Source: an uncultured Pedobacter sp.
GTDB taxonomy: Bacteria; Bacteroidota; Bacteroidia; Sphingobacteriales; Sphingobacteriaceae
NCBI RefSeq assembly: GCF_946480185.1
Contig: NZ_CAMLIG010000012.1
Coordinates: 1 to 64,000 of the forward strand
Direction of reading: 5' to 3'
Length of the DNA: 64,000 nt
Position 1 is the stretch's first letter, and each line of letters starts with the position of its first letter. The notes under the pieces are model-generated. The model did no database searches. It worked only from the letters and a program-made list of their open reading frames with translations, and was not told the DNA's origin. The translations under genes and the position numbers were made by a program. Below, piece by piece: positions 44,156 through 54,378 of this stretch.

Positions 44156-44271
44156 CTTATATTTTCTCTTTTTAAATTAATGGAAGTAAAACATCCTTGA
44201 TAATTATGCAGTAACCGGCAGATGGTATTTGTTCTCCTTATATTGGACATAAAACCCACCGTTCTAGTAAA

Positions 44272-45312
44272 CTAAAGCGAACTTCTTTTAATAAGATAAA
44301 ACGGATTCTTGATCTGCTGATTTTTGTTTTGGCTTAAGAGCTTAGCGGCGCTCTCGCCCATCTTCTCAAAATCAGTGGTTACCACCGTAATATCCAGCAA
44401 TTCTTTAAGTACCGTTTCGTTGAAAGAAACCACGCCAACGTCTTTTCCCAATTGTAAACCCAATTCTCGGCACTGTTTAATCAGTACCGCCAAATCTGAT
44501 TCTGTGAGCAAAATATAGGCGTTGCCCGGCTTAATATTTTGCTTTTCAGTATTGTTTATGACTTCAAACTGTTTGTTGGTCTCTATGCAAAATTTCATCA
44601 TACCCTCATTAAGTTCAATGGGGTGATTGCTGTATTTCGGAAAAACTACAATGATACGCTCATATTTTTTTGTCAGCTCTTCCGATTCTTTTAGTGCATT
44701 ATAAATATCCGATTTGAAATCCTGGTAAACACTGCTGACGCTGTTTTCAAGATTTATATTTCTGTCAAGCAATAGAAGCTTGTCAACTGGTATAGCATTT
44801 AAAATTTCCAGATAGTCTTCCTCATCTACATCGTGAAAAAAATGGGGCATTACCACATAATGGCTATACTGTCCAAGGTTTTCGTCAATTATTTCTTTTA
44901 AAACAGCCGGGTCATAATGGTGAATATACAGGTCCACACGGAATTTATTCCCCAATGTTTTCAAAAAAGCATCATAAATTATTTTTTTATAGGAGCTCAG
45001 TTTATTGAAGATCAACAGGACTCTAACTTTACTGTCCTTTCTTTCTAAAATATAATTGCCCTTTCCCCTCACAGCTATGATATAATTCTTTTCAATAAGT
45101 TTTTTATAGGCCTTCTCTACGGTATCACGCGAAACCCCATGTCTTTTACTGAAAACAGCAATTGAAGGCAGCCTCGTGTTCTGCTTAAGCTCTCCTGTTT
45201 CAATCTGTTTTACAACAGAATTTACAATCTGCATCAACTTTGTAGTTGAACTTTCTTTTTCTACTGTGATATCAAACATTTGTCTATTCTCTCCTTTTAT
45301 ACCTGTTTGCAT
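44272..45312 (-). CDS. GntR-family transcriptional regulator with LacI-type sugar-binding domain
   Basis: The 346-residue protein has a GntR winged helix at about 20-95 (IETGELKQNTRLPSI, HGVSRDTVEKAYKKLIEKNYI, VRGKGNYIL). A periplasmic-binding-protein-like C-terminal domain (about 100-345) includes PVDKLLLLDRNI, VYQDFKSDIYNAL, VGVVSFNETVLKEL and VTTDFEKMGESAAKLL. This fusion is like the fucose and arabinose regulators of Bacteroides. The effector is probably the sugar or a derivative handled by the isomerase downstream. The start could be Met 12 (45279) instead of 45312. The GH3 gene ends 27 bp upstream, so the regulator is in its operon and may be autoregulated. Confidence 0.9.
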   Translation of the reverse strand: MQTGIKGENRQMFDITVEKESSTTKLMQIVNSVVKQIETGELKQNTRLPSIAVFSKRHGVSRDTVEKAYKKLIEKNYIIAVRGKGNYILERKDSKVRVLLIFNKLSSYKKIIYDAFLKTLGNKFRVDLYIHHYDPAVLKEIIDENLGQYSHYVVMPHFFHDVDEEDYLEILNAIPVDKLLLLDRNINLENSVSSVYQDFKSDIYNALKESEELTKKYERIIVVFPKYSNHPIELNEGMMKFCIETNKQFEVINNTEKQNIKPGNAYILLTESDLAVLIKQCRELGLQLGKDVGVVSFNETVLKELLDITVVTTDFEKMGESAAKLLSQNKNQQIKNPFYLIKRSSL

Positions 45313-45339
45313 TTATAGTAAATGCTATCTTTCTAATTA

Positions 45340-47757
45340 TTAATCCACGGTGATTTTATCTTTTAATCTAATATCTTCGGATGAAGAACCTACTCGTATT
45401 TCAAAATCTCCAGGCTCAACCGTCCAATTCATATTAATGTCCAATAATTTCAGATCGTCCGGTGTAATTTGAAAGTTTACTGTTTTGGTTTCTCCGGGCA
45501 TCAAAGTTATCCGCTCAAACCCTCGTAAAACCGATTCATAAGTAGTCACACTGCTTACCAAATCACTGATATATAGCTGTACGACCTCATCTCCTTTAAA
45601 TTTTCCGGAATTGGTAACATCTACAGCAACCTCCCAAACTCCTTGATTAGCTTGTTTTTTAGGACTAATTTTCAAATTATCATATTTAAAACTGGTATAA
45701 CTTAATCCATATCCAAAAGGGTACAATGCACCTACCACAGCAGTTTTGCCAAAACCGTTAGGACCATCCCCTGGTTGCCCGGCATGTGAACCTTTCTTAT
45801 AAGGAAAATTAAGTTCGATTTCGCCCATAGTTTTTGGGAAGGTTACAGACAATTTACCGCCAGGATTATAATCGCCGAACAAGGTTTCCGCTATAACTTT
45901 GCCAGCTTGTGGGCCCGGAAACCATGCCTCTAAAATTGCAGGGATATAACGGTTTTCCCAATTAATGGTTAACGGTTGCCCATTAATTAATACCAAAACA
46001 ATAGGTTTACCTGTTTTCTGTAAAGCTTTAATGAGTTCGAACTGTCTTCCGGGAAGCCCCAAACCAGTCCGTGATTTACTCTCTCCTGTTCGTTTTTCAT
46101 CTTCGCCCAAAGCCACAATTATCACATCTACATTTTTAGCTTTATTTACCGCATCATCAATACCTGCTTGTTCATCGGTGGTTAAATCTGTAGGGATAAT
46201 TTCTGATTCGGGCCAAGTTGCATCTACCACATCACAACCTTTTGCATACACCACCTGTACAGCACTTCCTAAATAATTTTTTATACCATCCAAAACAGAA
46301 AGCGTTTTATTATTTGCAGGTCCGTATCTACTTTCTTGATAGTTGGTTTCTACTGCTAAAGGCCCGGTAACTAAAATATTTTTAAGCTTGTTTTTGTTTA
46401 ACGGAAGTAATTGGTTCTCATTTTTTAACAACACTAAAGATTCTCTGTTGAGTTGAGTGGCAAACTCTTCATCTGTTGCTGTATGTACAATTTTATCTGC
46501 ATTTTTAACATCGGGAACGTAAGGATGATCAAATAAGCCTAATTTAAACTTTATACGTAATACATCCGCCACACGATCATCTAAAGTTTTCTTTGATACC
46601 CGGCCTTCTTTTATGAGCTCTCTTAACGGTAAAATAAATTTCTCTGGGGGCGAGAAATTGGTTCTTACATTTAAACCGGCTTCAATTGTCATTTTAACCG
46701 CTTCTTTATAATCTTTGGCAACATGGTGTTTGCTTTCTAAAAACTCTACAGCCTCACTATCAGAAACTACATATCCTTTAAAACCATATTGATGCCTCAG
46801 CAACTCTGTCAAAAAATAATAACTTCCGGTAATCGGCATCCCATCCCAATCGTTATAGCTACTCATTATCCCCATTGGATGAGTTTCCTGAATGACTCTT
46901 TTAAATGGATAAAGATGTAATTCATGCAATTCTCGAGGTGCAATATGCGGATCTGTTCTGGCGTATCCGTCTCTTCCGCCTTTTGGAACACTGTATGCGG
47001 CAAAGTGCTTTAAAGTAGATGCCACTCCGTTTTCTTGAATTCCTAAAGTCATCTGTTTTCCTAACTCGGCAACTAAAAATGGGTCTTCACCATAAGTTTC
47101 TACAACCCTCCCCCACCGTGGATCTCTAGCCAAATCGAGGATTGGCGCATAAACGTTTGTATAGCCTAGCGCCTTCGCCTCTCTCCCTACGGTTTGACCC
47201 GCTTTATAAACCAATTCTTTATTCCATGTGCTTCCAATGCCTATCGGCGAGGGTAATGGAGTAGCTTTTGAGCTTGTTAAACCATGTATTCCTTCATTTG
47301 TAAAATCTACTGGGATACCAAGCCTTGTTTGCTCTACAAACCACTCCTGAACTATATTAATTGCGTTTGCGTGTTTGCTAAATGGATAGGCATATTGCGA
47401 ATCAAAACGAGGATTTCCGGCAATGTTGTTCAAATGCTCATCAATATTAGCTATACCGTCTTTCCAGATTTCATTTTTCCAGCTTTCTTGGGGCAGTTCG
47501 TCTTTCAATACCCGTTTGTAACCGTACAGTGTAGCAGTCTGACAAGTTTTTTCATCAACGGTCATTAGTGAAAGTAAGTTATTTACTCGTTCATCTATAC
47601 TTTTTGTAGCATCTTCATAAATATCTTTTTTACCATTTTTATTAAAATCAATCCAGCCCTTATGGTAGATTTTTGCATTGCCCTTTCCTTGTGCAATTAC
47701 GCCGGTTGAAAAAAAACAAGAGGTTAAAACAAGATATATTTTGGCTTTATTAAACAT
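45340..47757 (-). CDS. GH3-family beta-glycosidase
   Basis: The 805-residue protein has a signal peptide (GVIAQ, cleavage about 23) followed by an EF-hand-like loop DFNKNGKKDIYED. The TIM barrel contains ERVNNLLSLMTVDEK, RLGIPVDFTNEGIHG, RDPRWGRVVETYGEDP and the nucleophile motif YVVSDSEAV (Asp). The alpha/beta sandwich (KNILVTGPLA, DVIIVALGEDE, GLPGRQFELI, INGQPL) and a C-terminal FnIII-like domain (GEIELNFP onward, YGLSYTSFKYDN, DFEIRVGSSS) complete the family layout. Substrates in the family include beta-glucosides, xylosides and hexosaminides; I cannot choose. The gene heads the run GH3, GntR, isomerase. It is longer than small cytosolic GH3s and matches secreted BglX-like members. Confidence 0.93.
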   Translation of the reverse strand: MFNKAKIYLVLTSCFFSTGVIAQGKGNAKIYHKGWIDFNKNGKKDIYEDATKSIDERVNNLLSLMTVDEKTCQTATLYGYKRVLKDELPQESWKNEIWKDGIANIDEHLNNIAGNPRFDSQYAYPFSKHANAINIVQEWFVEQTRLGIPVDFTNEGIHGLTSSKATPLPSPIGIGSTWNKELVYKAGQTVGREAKALGYTNVYAPILDLARDPRWGRVVETYGEDPFLVAELGKQMTLGIQENGVASTLKHFAAYSVPKGGRDGYARTDPHIAPRELHELHLYPFKRVIQETHPMGIMSSYNDWDGMPITGSYYFLTELLRHQYGFKGYVVSDSEAVEFLESKHHVAKDYKEAVKMTIEAGLNVRTNFSPPEKFILPLRELIKEGRVSKKTLDDRVADVLRIKFKLGLFDHPYVPDVKNADKIVHTATDEEFATQLNRESLVLLKNENQLLPLNKNKLKNILVTGPLAVETNYQESRYGPANNKTLSVLDGIKNYLGSAVQVVYAKGCDVVDATWPESEIIPTDLTTDEQAGIDDAVNKAKNVDVIIVALGEDEKRTGESKSRTGLGLPGRQFELIKALQKTGKPIVLVLINGQPLTINWENRYIPAILEAWFPGPQAGKVIAETLFGDYNPGGKLSVTFPKTMGEIELNFPYKKGSHAGQPGDGPNGFGKTAVVGALYPFGYGLSYTSFKYDNLKISPKKQANQGVWEVAVDVTNSGKFKGDEVVQLYISDLVSSVTTYESVLRGFERITLMPGETKTVNFQITPDDLKLLDINMNWTVEPGDFEIRVGSSSEDIRLKDKITVD

Positions 47758-48176
47758 TTAATCCTTTTAAAATTTAAGATTTTTATTGGTTTTTAACTTC
47801 CCGGAATTCATTTACAAATTACAAAAAAACTACTTAAGGTATTTACAGGTTTTCTCAAATCCGTTCTTTTTCGCACACTTTAACCCCATTTTAGTACTCA
47901 TTTGTCTTTATAAATTTTTAGGAAATAGATTATTTATAAAACACAATATAGCTAACAGCTCCATAAAAAACGTCCAAATAAATGGTAAAATTATATCCTA
48001 ATCCAATGACAAATACCTGTCTAAAAGCATTCTCGATCATTGAATGTATAACCTAGGGCTTTTTACCGGGAAATATTTTTAAAAAACTCTCCAAACAATT
48101 TTAGATGATTTTACCAAAATATTAAATCTATAAATCCCCTTAAATTCCGTAAATTGAAAAACCATAAATCGTTGTT
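47758..48176. other. AT-rich intergenic region, divergent
   Basis: This 419-bp gap lies between the GH3 gene (minus) and a small secreted-protein gene (plus). A 71-codon plus-strand frame at 47786-48001 is composed of AT-rich codons with no signal and is probably chance. No hairpin or operator is evident. Confidence 0.4.
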
Positions 48177-48458
48177 ATGAGAGCCAATCTTTTACTTTTA
48201 ATTGCCTTCTTTTTTTCGTTTAATATCAAGGCACAACCCGTAGAACGCAATCTGTTGCAGAAACACCCAAGCCGAAATACAATCTGCCTTATTAACAGAG
48301 CAGATTGGAAGCCTTTTTCTAAAATACCAGAGGCGTGGAGAAAGGTATTATCTAAAAAAGAGATAGACCGCTTTATTAGCCTTGGAGACAGTGCGTTAAA
48401 AAAAAGATTTTATTCTTTATCTGCCATATCGATAAAACTACAAGGGAATAGTGAATAA
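48177..48458 (+). CDS. Small secreted protein of unknown function
   Basis: The 93-residue product has a good signal peptide (MRANLLLLIAFFFSFNIKAQ, cleavage after Gln 20). The mature part is basic and helical (RADWKPFSKIPEAWRKVL, KEIDRFISLGDSALKKRFYSL). I recognise no family. It is the only plus-strand gene in this stretch and is followed 50 bp later by a terminator, which supports it being expressed. It lies between the GH3 operon and the hybrid two-component gene. Confidence 0.55.
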   Translation: MRANLLLLIAFFFSFNIKAQPVERNLLQKHPSRNTICLINRADWKPFSKIPEAWRKVLSKKEIDRFISLGDSALKKRFYSLSAISIKLQGNSE

Positions 48459-48506
48459 AATTTTAGATTGAAAAACAAACCCAAATTGTTTTCGGTTTTT
48501 AACTTT

Positions 48507-48543
48507 TAAAAGATGCGATCTAAAAAGGTCGCATCTTTTTTTA
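48507..48543. terminator. Bidirectional intrinsic terminator between convergent genes
   Basis: The stem AGATGCGA/TCGCATCT (48511-48518 with 48529-48536) is flanked by an A run on the left and T7 on the right. It therefore works for both the plus-strand small gene and the minus-strand hybrid two-component gene that ends at 48602. Confidence 0.85.
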
Positions 48544-48601
48544 TAGACTTAAGAGCAAGATCAACACCGAAATGCCTTAAATTTAGGTTTTTGATAAGGC
48601 T

Positions 48602-51600
48602 TTATTCTGCAAACGTTGAGCTATCTTTGAATCTTTCCGAATAAACTTTTGGTGTCACATTTAGATGCTTTTTAAAAACCTTAGAGAAATAACTAGGATC
48701 TTTAAAACCCACTTTGTAGGCAACCTCCGCGATATTATACGTACCTAACTCTATCATCATTGCGGCCTGTTTGATACGGATACTTAAAATAAAATCATTA
48801 GGTGTTTGATTTGTCCAGGCTTTAATTTTGGTAAATAATAACGATCTACTTACTCCTAAACCACTACTAAACTCATCAACACTGAAAAATTCATTAGCAA
48901 TGTTATCTTTTACCAATTGAAAAGCTTTGTTCATCATTGCTTCATCAATTGAATTTACCGGCAACTCTGATGGTTGAAAGATATTGGAATTTACAAATTT
49001 TTCTTTCAGTTTGTTGTGCGTGTTAATGATGTTTTTGCATTTTAGCAATAGCTCCTTAACGTTGAATGGTTTAAAAAGATAATCGTCTGCGCCAGACTCC
49101 AAACCGTCGTATTTATGCACTAAGGAAGTACGGGCAGACAGTAATACAAAAGGTATATGACTGGTTCTGATATCAGCTTTTAATTTAGCGCAGAGTTCCA
49201 AACCATCCATTTCGGGCATCATCATATCACTTATAATTAGGTTTGGATGCTTTGTAATGGCACATTGATAACCGGCGAGACCATTTTCAGCCATTAATAT
49301 ATTGTAATCATCCGAAAGTACGTCTTTTATAAAATTTGCAACCTCTACATTATCCTCTACAATTAAAATAGATTTCTTTTCTTCATCTTTTGCTTCTACA
49401 GTTTTTGAAAAATCGGGAATATACTTTTCGGTTTTTGAATGATCTATGACGTAATGTGACATATCTCCATCTTTTGGCTCACTTACAATATCCTCACTAG
49501 CAAAGGGAGTTCTTCCTAGAGGTAAAGACACATAAAAGATACTTCCTTTTCCTTCCTCGCTAGATACACTCACATTGCCTTTATGTAATTCTACAATGCT
49601 TTTTACGATAGCCAAGCCAATTCCCGACGAATATTTAAACTGACCATAATTTTTTTGCCCTTGTATCTCGTAAAACTGATTAAATATTTTATCAAGTTCC
49701 GATGCCTCCATACCGTCTCCGCTATCTTTAACAGATATATTCAAATTTGTAGCCTCTCTTTTGATTTGCAAACTGATTTCTCCGCCTTTAGGAGTATGTT
49801 TAAACGCGTTTGATAATAGGTTGTAAAATACTTTCTCTAACTTCTCTGCATCAAAATAAATCAGTATTTCCTCTTCATCTGCTTCAAAAGTATATATATA
49901 CTCATCAATTTTCGCCTGTAAAGAAAATGACAGGAAAATCTCGCGTAAAAATTCAACGATGTTACTTTCAACCACACGCAATTTCATTTGGTTATCTTCA
50001 AACTTCCTAAAATCAAGTAATTCGTTGATCAGTTTGTTTAGTTGGTCGGTGTTCTTTTTGATAACCAACAACTGTTTAAACATTTTGTGAGGTCCCTTGT
50101 AATCTTCCAATAGCTTCTGTAATGGTCCGGATATTAAAGTGAGCGGTGTCCTAAACTCGTGAGAAACATTGGTAAAGAATTGTAATTTATGTTTATTTAA
50201 TGCTTCCTGATTGGAAGATTCTTGTTTCTCAAGCTCTAGTTTGTGCTGTAAAACCAACTTTGATCTAAAGAAATACACAAAAACTCCAAAAGCGCCAAAA
50301 ACCAGTAAACCATAAATAGTGTAGGCCCACCACGTTTTCCAAGGTGCACTGGCTACCGTTATATCTAGATAAGTCACTTCTTTTGTTGGGAAGCCATATT
50401 CATTTACACCTTTAACTTCAAAACGGTAACTACCGCCTTGTTGTATGGTGTATGATACCGACGGTTTAGATGTTTGAACCCAATTTTTCTCTAAGCCAAT
50501 TAACCTATAATAATATATATTTTTATAGTTTTTAATAAAATTTGGCATTGAGAAATTAATGGTTAAAATATTCTGGTCATAATCAAGGCTGATTTTTCTA
50601 GTGTTTTCGATTGAATATTTTAAAATTCGTGTGCTGTCTCCTACCTTTAACAGTTTATCAAATAGTTTAAATCCGGTGATAATCACATTTGGTGGAATAC
50701 TACTTACAGCCTGAAGCCTATCCGGGTTAAAATCAGTTACCCCAGAGGCACCTCCAAAATACACTTTGCCACTTGCAGCATACAGCTTTGATGTGCGTAA
50801 AAACTCATTTGGAGGCACACCATCACTAAAATTATACACTCTCTGTATTCCCTTTTTAGCTATATATTTAATAATCCCAACGTTTGAGCTTAACCAGATG
50901 GCCCTATTTCTGTCCTGTACGATAGAATAAATAGAATACTTTTGGTTTACCTCAGTAGGATATAACACGCCATTTTTAAATTGTAAAAGCCCGAGGTTTT
51001 GGGTAGCAACCCAAACTCGCCCTTGTTTATCTTCGTATATATCTTGAGCGTTTACATTATTATTAGCAATAGACTGGGCTAAACCAACCTCATTAACAAC
51101 AAAACCTGCGGTGTCGGTTTTCTTTGTTAAAGTTAAAACACTTTGAGGGGTACAAATATATAAGACTCCGGACTTTGATTTTAGCATACACCTAATAGTT
51201 CCTAAAATGACACCTTTTTTTTGCGACTCCAGTTTAATTCTTATGCTTTTTCCGGTATTTATATCTAATAAGTTTAGCCCATCATTTAATGTACCTACCC
51301 AAAGACTGTGATCATCATTTTTTTCGATGGCTAAAATTCTGTTCGAACCTAAACTAAATTTATCTTTGGAGTTATGGACATACGTTCTGCCGGCTTTTGT
51401 TTTTAGATTATAATGTATCAACCCTTCATTGAAAGTACCTATCCACAAGTCGCTTGTGCCGTTTAAAAAAAGTGTTTTAACTGTTCCCAGACTTTTTCCG
51501 TCGGTTAACTTTTTAATGTAACTGAATTTGTTCGCCTTCTCGTCAAAAACACTTATTCCTCCACCTTCAGTACCAAAGTAAATGTTTCTATTTACGTCTT

Positions 51601-52720
51601 GAACCGCAGAACTTACCACCTTAAAGCTCAACTTAAGTCCATTTCCTTCATCTATTACTCCAAAATTAAACTGTTTTTCGTTCCAATAATTTATTCCACC
51701 GTAGTAACTTCCTATCCAAACAGAACCAAATCGGTCTTTAAAAAGTGCTCTTATTTTATTGTCGACCAAACTTAAAGCAGAACTGGGATCATGTTTAATC
51801 TGGTGCACCACTTTAAAAGCATCTATTATACTTATACCATCATAGGTGCCCACCCAAAGCCTTTTTTTTGCATCAAAAGTAAGCGCTCTAATTACCCCGT
51901 TTGCTAAATCACTTTTAAAATGAAGAAAACTTTCATGCTTAACATCCAAATAATCCAAACCGTTTTGTGTACCAATCCAAAGATTATGTTTATCGTCTTC
52001 CAATAAAACATTTACTATATTATGGATGATGCTATTTGCGCCTTTCCCTTGCAAATAGGCCCGAAATTTATATTCTCCATTTTTAATAGATACACTTTTA
52101 TTTAAACCTTTATCAGTTGCCAGCCAAACCGTTCCATCTTTGGTTTGATAGATATAACGGATAAAATTAGAGCTGATATTGTTTTTTGAATTGGCAACAA
52201 TATGTTTTACTTTTTTAGTTTTTGGCTGATAGGTGTAAATTCCATTATTATAGCCTACCCAAATTTCTCCATTTGCCAGTTCGCTTATGCATAGGGCATC
52301 AACAATTCGAGATCCGTTCTTTTCTATTAAGTTTATTGTTTTAAAAGTGTCTGATCTGGGATTGTAAACCGCAAGACCGCTACGAGATGCCATCCAAATA
52401 TCTCCACTTTTGTCAATTAAGATTCCGCTGATATCGTTATAGCCCGCTGTCAACCCCGCTGACATTTTATTTTTATGGAATTTAAGTTCTATACCATCAT
52501 AGCTGATCAAACCTTTTCTAGTGCCAAACCACATCAGTCCATTATCACTTTGAGCCAAGGAAGTCACCGAGTTTAGAGAAAACTGATCTGACGTAGACAC
52601 GTGACCGAATTTATCAACAAAATCTTGCGAGAAAGATTTATAAACAGGAAAGAATGCAAGGAAAATGAGTAGTTTAAATTTAGACTTATAGCAACATCCA
52701 CTAAAAAATACTTTCATCAT
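48602..52720 (-). CDS. Hybrid two-component system (HTCS) regulator of the second SusC/SusD locus
   Basis: This roughly 1370-residue single-chain sensor/regulator starts at 52720 or 52717 to give a normal signal peptide (VYKSFSQ); a further ATG at 52762 adds 14 residues. In numbering from 52762, two Reg_prop seven-bladed propellers fill about 50-760 (GLMWFGTRKGL, GEIWVGYNNGI, HNLWIGTQNGL and similar). A Y_Y_Y domain (about 770-805), a transmembrane segment (807-830), HisKA with SHEFRTPLT (His near 867), HATPase_c (NLLSNAFKHT, DSGDGM, SSGIGLAIV), a receiver (about 1126-1240, SDMMMPEMDG Asp site, Lys in DYLFKPF) and an AraC helix-turn-helix (VAYKVGFKDPSYFSKVFKK) follow. All phosphorelay residues appear intact. 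HTCS proteins sense glycan fragments in the periplasm and activate adjacent SusC/SusD genes. Confidence 0.96.
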   Translation of the reverse strand: MMKVFFSGCCYKSKFKLLIFLAFFPVYKSFSQDFVDKFGHVSTSDQFSLNSVTSLAQSDNGLMWFGTRKGLISYDGIELKFHKNKMSAGLTAGYNDISGILIDKSGDIWMASRSGLAVYNPRSDTFKTINLIEKNGSRIVDALCISELANGEIWVGYNNGIYTYQPKTKKVKHIVANSKNNISSNFIRYIYQTKDGTVWLATDKGLNKSVSIKNGEYKFRAYLQGKGANSIIHNIVNVLLEDDKHNLWIGTQNGLDYLDVKHESFLHFKSDLANGVIRALTFDAKKRLWVGTYDGISIIDAFKVVHQIKHDPSSALSLVDNKIRALFKDRFGSVWIGSYYGGINYWNEKQFNFGVIDEGNGLKLSFKVVSSAVQDVNRNIYFGTEGGGISVFDEKANKFSYIKKLTDGKSLGTVKTLFLNGTSDLWIGTFNEGLIHYNLKTKAGRTYVHNSKDKFSLGSNRILAIEKNDDHSLWVGTLNDGLNLLDINTGKSIRIKLESQKKGVILGTIRCMLKSKSGVLYICTPQSVLTLTKKTDTAGFVVNEVGLAQSIANNNVNAQDIYEDKQGRVWVATQNLGLLQFKNGVLYPTEVNQKYSIYSIVQDRNRAIWLSSNVGIIKYIAKKGIQRVYNFSDGVPPNEFLRTSKLYAASGKVYFGGASGVTDFNPDRLQAVSSIPPNVIITGFKLFDKLLKVGDSTRILKYSIENTRKISLDYDQNILTINFSMPNFIKNYKNIYYYRLIGLEKNWVQTSKPSVSYTIQQGGSYRFEVKGVNEYGFPTKEVTYLDITVASAPWKTWWAYTIYGLLVFGAFGVFVYFFRSKLVLQHKLELEKQESSNQEALNKHKLQFFTNVSHEFRTPLTLISGPLQKLLEDYKGPHKMFKQLLVIKKNTDQLNKLINELLDFRKFEDNQMKLRVVESNIVEFLREIFLSFSLQAKIDEYIYTFEADEEEILIYFDAEKLEKVFYNLLSNAFKHTPKGGEISLQIKREATNLNISVKDSGDGMEASELDKIFNQFYEIQGQKNYGQFKYSSGIGLAIVKSIVELHKGNVSVSSEEGKGSIFYVSLPLGRTPFASEDIVSEPKDGDMSHYVIDHSKTEKYIPDFSKTVEAKDEEKKSILIVEDNVEVANFIKDVLSDDYNILMAENGLAGYQCAITKHPNLIISDMMMPEMDGLELCAKLKADIRTSHIPFVLLSARTSLVHKYDGLESGADDYLFKPFNVKELLLKCKNIINTHNKLKEKFVNSNIFQPSELPVNSIDEAMMNKAFQLVKDNIANEFFSVDEFSSGLGVSRSLLFTKIKAWTNQTPNDFILSIRIKQAAMMIELGTYNIAEVAYKVGFKDPSYFSKVFKKHLNVTPKVYSERFKDSSTFAE

Positions 52721-52989
52721 AGTATGCAATTGGTTCTTTAGCAAAAGCTTGCGCTCTGACAATTAAAATCAAAGTAAGATTTTTTCTTTAAATTTTCAAT
52801 TTGTTCTATAACTCCAGCATATAACACTTGCCTTTGAGCATACAGCTAACTTACTTTATCACTTAAAAACATAAGGATAAAAGACACATAATAAACCTAA
52901 TAATTATATAAATGTTTTGTTTTTAATAAATAAAACATTTACACCTTATTAAGCTACTCTCATTTGAATTAAATGTGGTTTCGTAAAAC

Positions 52990-54345
52990 TTACCGAAACA
53001 AAAATGAATCTACCTGTAAAAGCTCCTTGCCTTTTCCCTTAAAAACAAAACAAAGATTTTCTTTCTCACTTAAAAACGGGAGACTAGCGCTAATTTTACC
53101 AGTAGCCAATCCCTCACTTATATTGCAAACTCCTAACAGTGTTCCATTAGGTGTATTTCTTCTGATTTCGATAGAAACACCTTTTTCCGCTCTTAACAGA
53201 TTAAAAGTGATTTCGTTTTTATCGGCTAAATTTTTAACGTTAGGGTAAATCACATAGTCCCAATTATCTATTTGGCTTAAAGCAAATTCTCCGGTTTTTA
53301 TTTCTTTTTTTTGAATACCAGATGATTCAAAATAATCTTCTGCTTCAATCAAAGATGCATTAGCATCATATTGTCCCACTCCTACTCCATCTACCCTTAT
53401 TGGCGCCATCTCTCCATTTTCTTTATAATGAATGTAGCTTATAAAACTATCTCTGAAATAACGATTTCCAGTTTGGCTGATATCACAATAAGCAAAATAT
53501 GATTGATTGTGCCAGTCGAAAAAAGAGCCATGCCTACCTTGTAAAAAACCGTTGGGCCAAGTTGGCTTATCGTAACCCGGAGCAAAACTCTGTTCATTCA
53601 TGATCTTCCCCTTGTAATCATAAGGTCCATATACATTATCGGCCATGGCATAAAAAACACCCCAGCTCAAATAAAACTTACCGTTGTGTTTATGTACAAA
53701 AGGTTTATCGTCTGTTGGCATCTCTTTGTTTTTTCCGTCAAGGTTATACGGACCGTGAGGATTGTTTATGAAAAGTTTTCTGGGCTTTTCTGCCAAGCTG
53801 ATCATATCATCATTAAGCTTTGCGATATAGTAATCCCAAACCCCAAAAATAATATAATGGCTACCCTTATCTTCAAATATAGCAATGTCATACTCATCTG
53901 TTGCGGTTAAATCTGCTTTTAACAATGGTTTACCCAAAGGATCTTTCCAAGGACCGACTGGTGTTTTGCCTACTACAACTCCGGTTTGCTGGCTTTTTTC
54001 TGAGAAATACCAATAGTACTTCCCGTTTTTGTAACCAACATCCGTAGCCCAGCATCCTGCAAATGGCTTTCCGATATATGTTTGTTCAGGTTTTAAAATG
54101 CTTCTTTTTGTCCAGTTTACCAGATCTGGCGAAGACCATACCCACCAGTCTTCCATTACAAATTCTTTATTATCGGCAGCTTTATCATGCGAGGCATAAA
54201 CGAATGCGGTATCATTAAAAATATGGATATGAGGATCATTTAAACCCACATTTGGAACAATTGGATTTTGAGCGATAGCTGAAGAGCGCATCAATACGAA
54301 TAGAAGTAGGGAAAAGATCAGTCGGTTAGATAATTGTCTTTGCAT
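52990..54345 (-). CDS. GH43-like glycosidase with C-terminal CBM6-like domain
   Basis: The start was set at 54345 (451 residues), giving the signal peptide MQRQLSNRLIFSLLLF to AIAQ; 54378 is an alternative. A five-bladed propeller of GH43 type is suggested by GLNDPHIHIFND (base Asp), FAGCWATDVGYKNGKYYWYFS (pKa-modulating Asp) and GSHYIIFGVWDYYIA. At the position of the usual general acid (E-G/A-P), the sequence reads TDDKPFVHKHNGKFYLSWG, so the canonical Glu is not there. It may belong to a GH43 subgroup with a displaced acid, or have lost activity. The C-terminal 120 residues (ASLIEAEDYFESSG to DSFLFR) look like a CBM6-type sandwich. It lies 227 bp upstream of the HTCS start in the same orientation. 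Confidence 0.82.
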   Translation of the reverse strand: MQRQLSNRLIFSLLLFVLMRSSAIAQNPIVPNVGLNDPHIHIFNDTAFVYASHDKAADNKEFVMEDWWVWSSPDLVNWTKRSILKPEQTYIGKPFAGCWATDVGYKNGKYYWYFSEKSQQTGVVVGKTPVGPWKDPLGKPLLKADLTATDEYDIAIFEDKGSHYIIFGVWDYYIAKLNDDMISLAEKPRKLFINNPHGPYNLDGKNKEMPTDDKPFVHKHNGKFYLSWGVFYAMADNVYGPYDYKGKIMNEQSFAPGYDKPTWPNGFLQGRHGSFFDWHNQSYFAYCDISQTGNRYFRDSFISYIHYKENGEMAPIRVDGVGVGQYDANASLIEAEDYFESSGIQKKEIKTGEFALSQIDNWDYVIYPNVKNLADKNEITFNLLRAEKGVSIEIRRNTPNGTLLGVCNISEGLATGKISASLPFLSEKENLCFVFKGKGKELLQVDSFLFR

Positions 54346-54378
54346 AGTTTTTCTGACAAAATTATTATAACATTCCAT

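Noticed and set aside
47786..48001. 71-codon plus-strand frame in the GH3 upstream region
   Set aside because: AT-rich codons, no convincing signal peptide or family, and it overlaps the expected GH3 promoter region.
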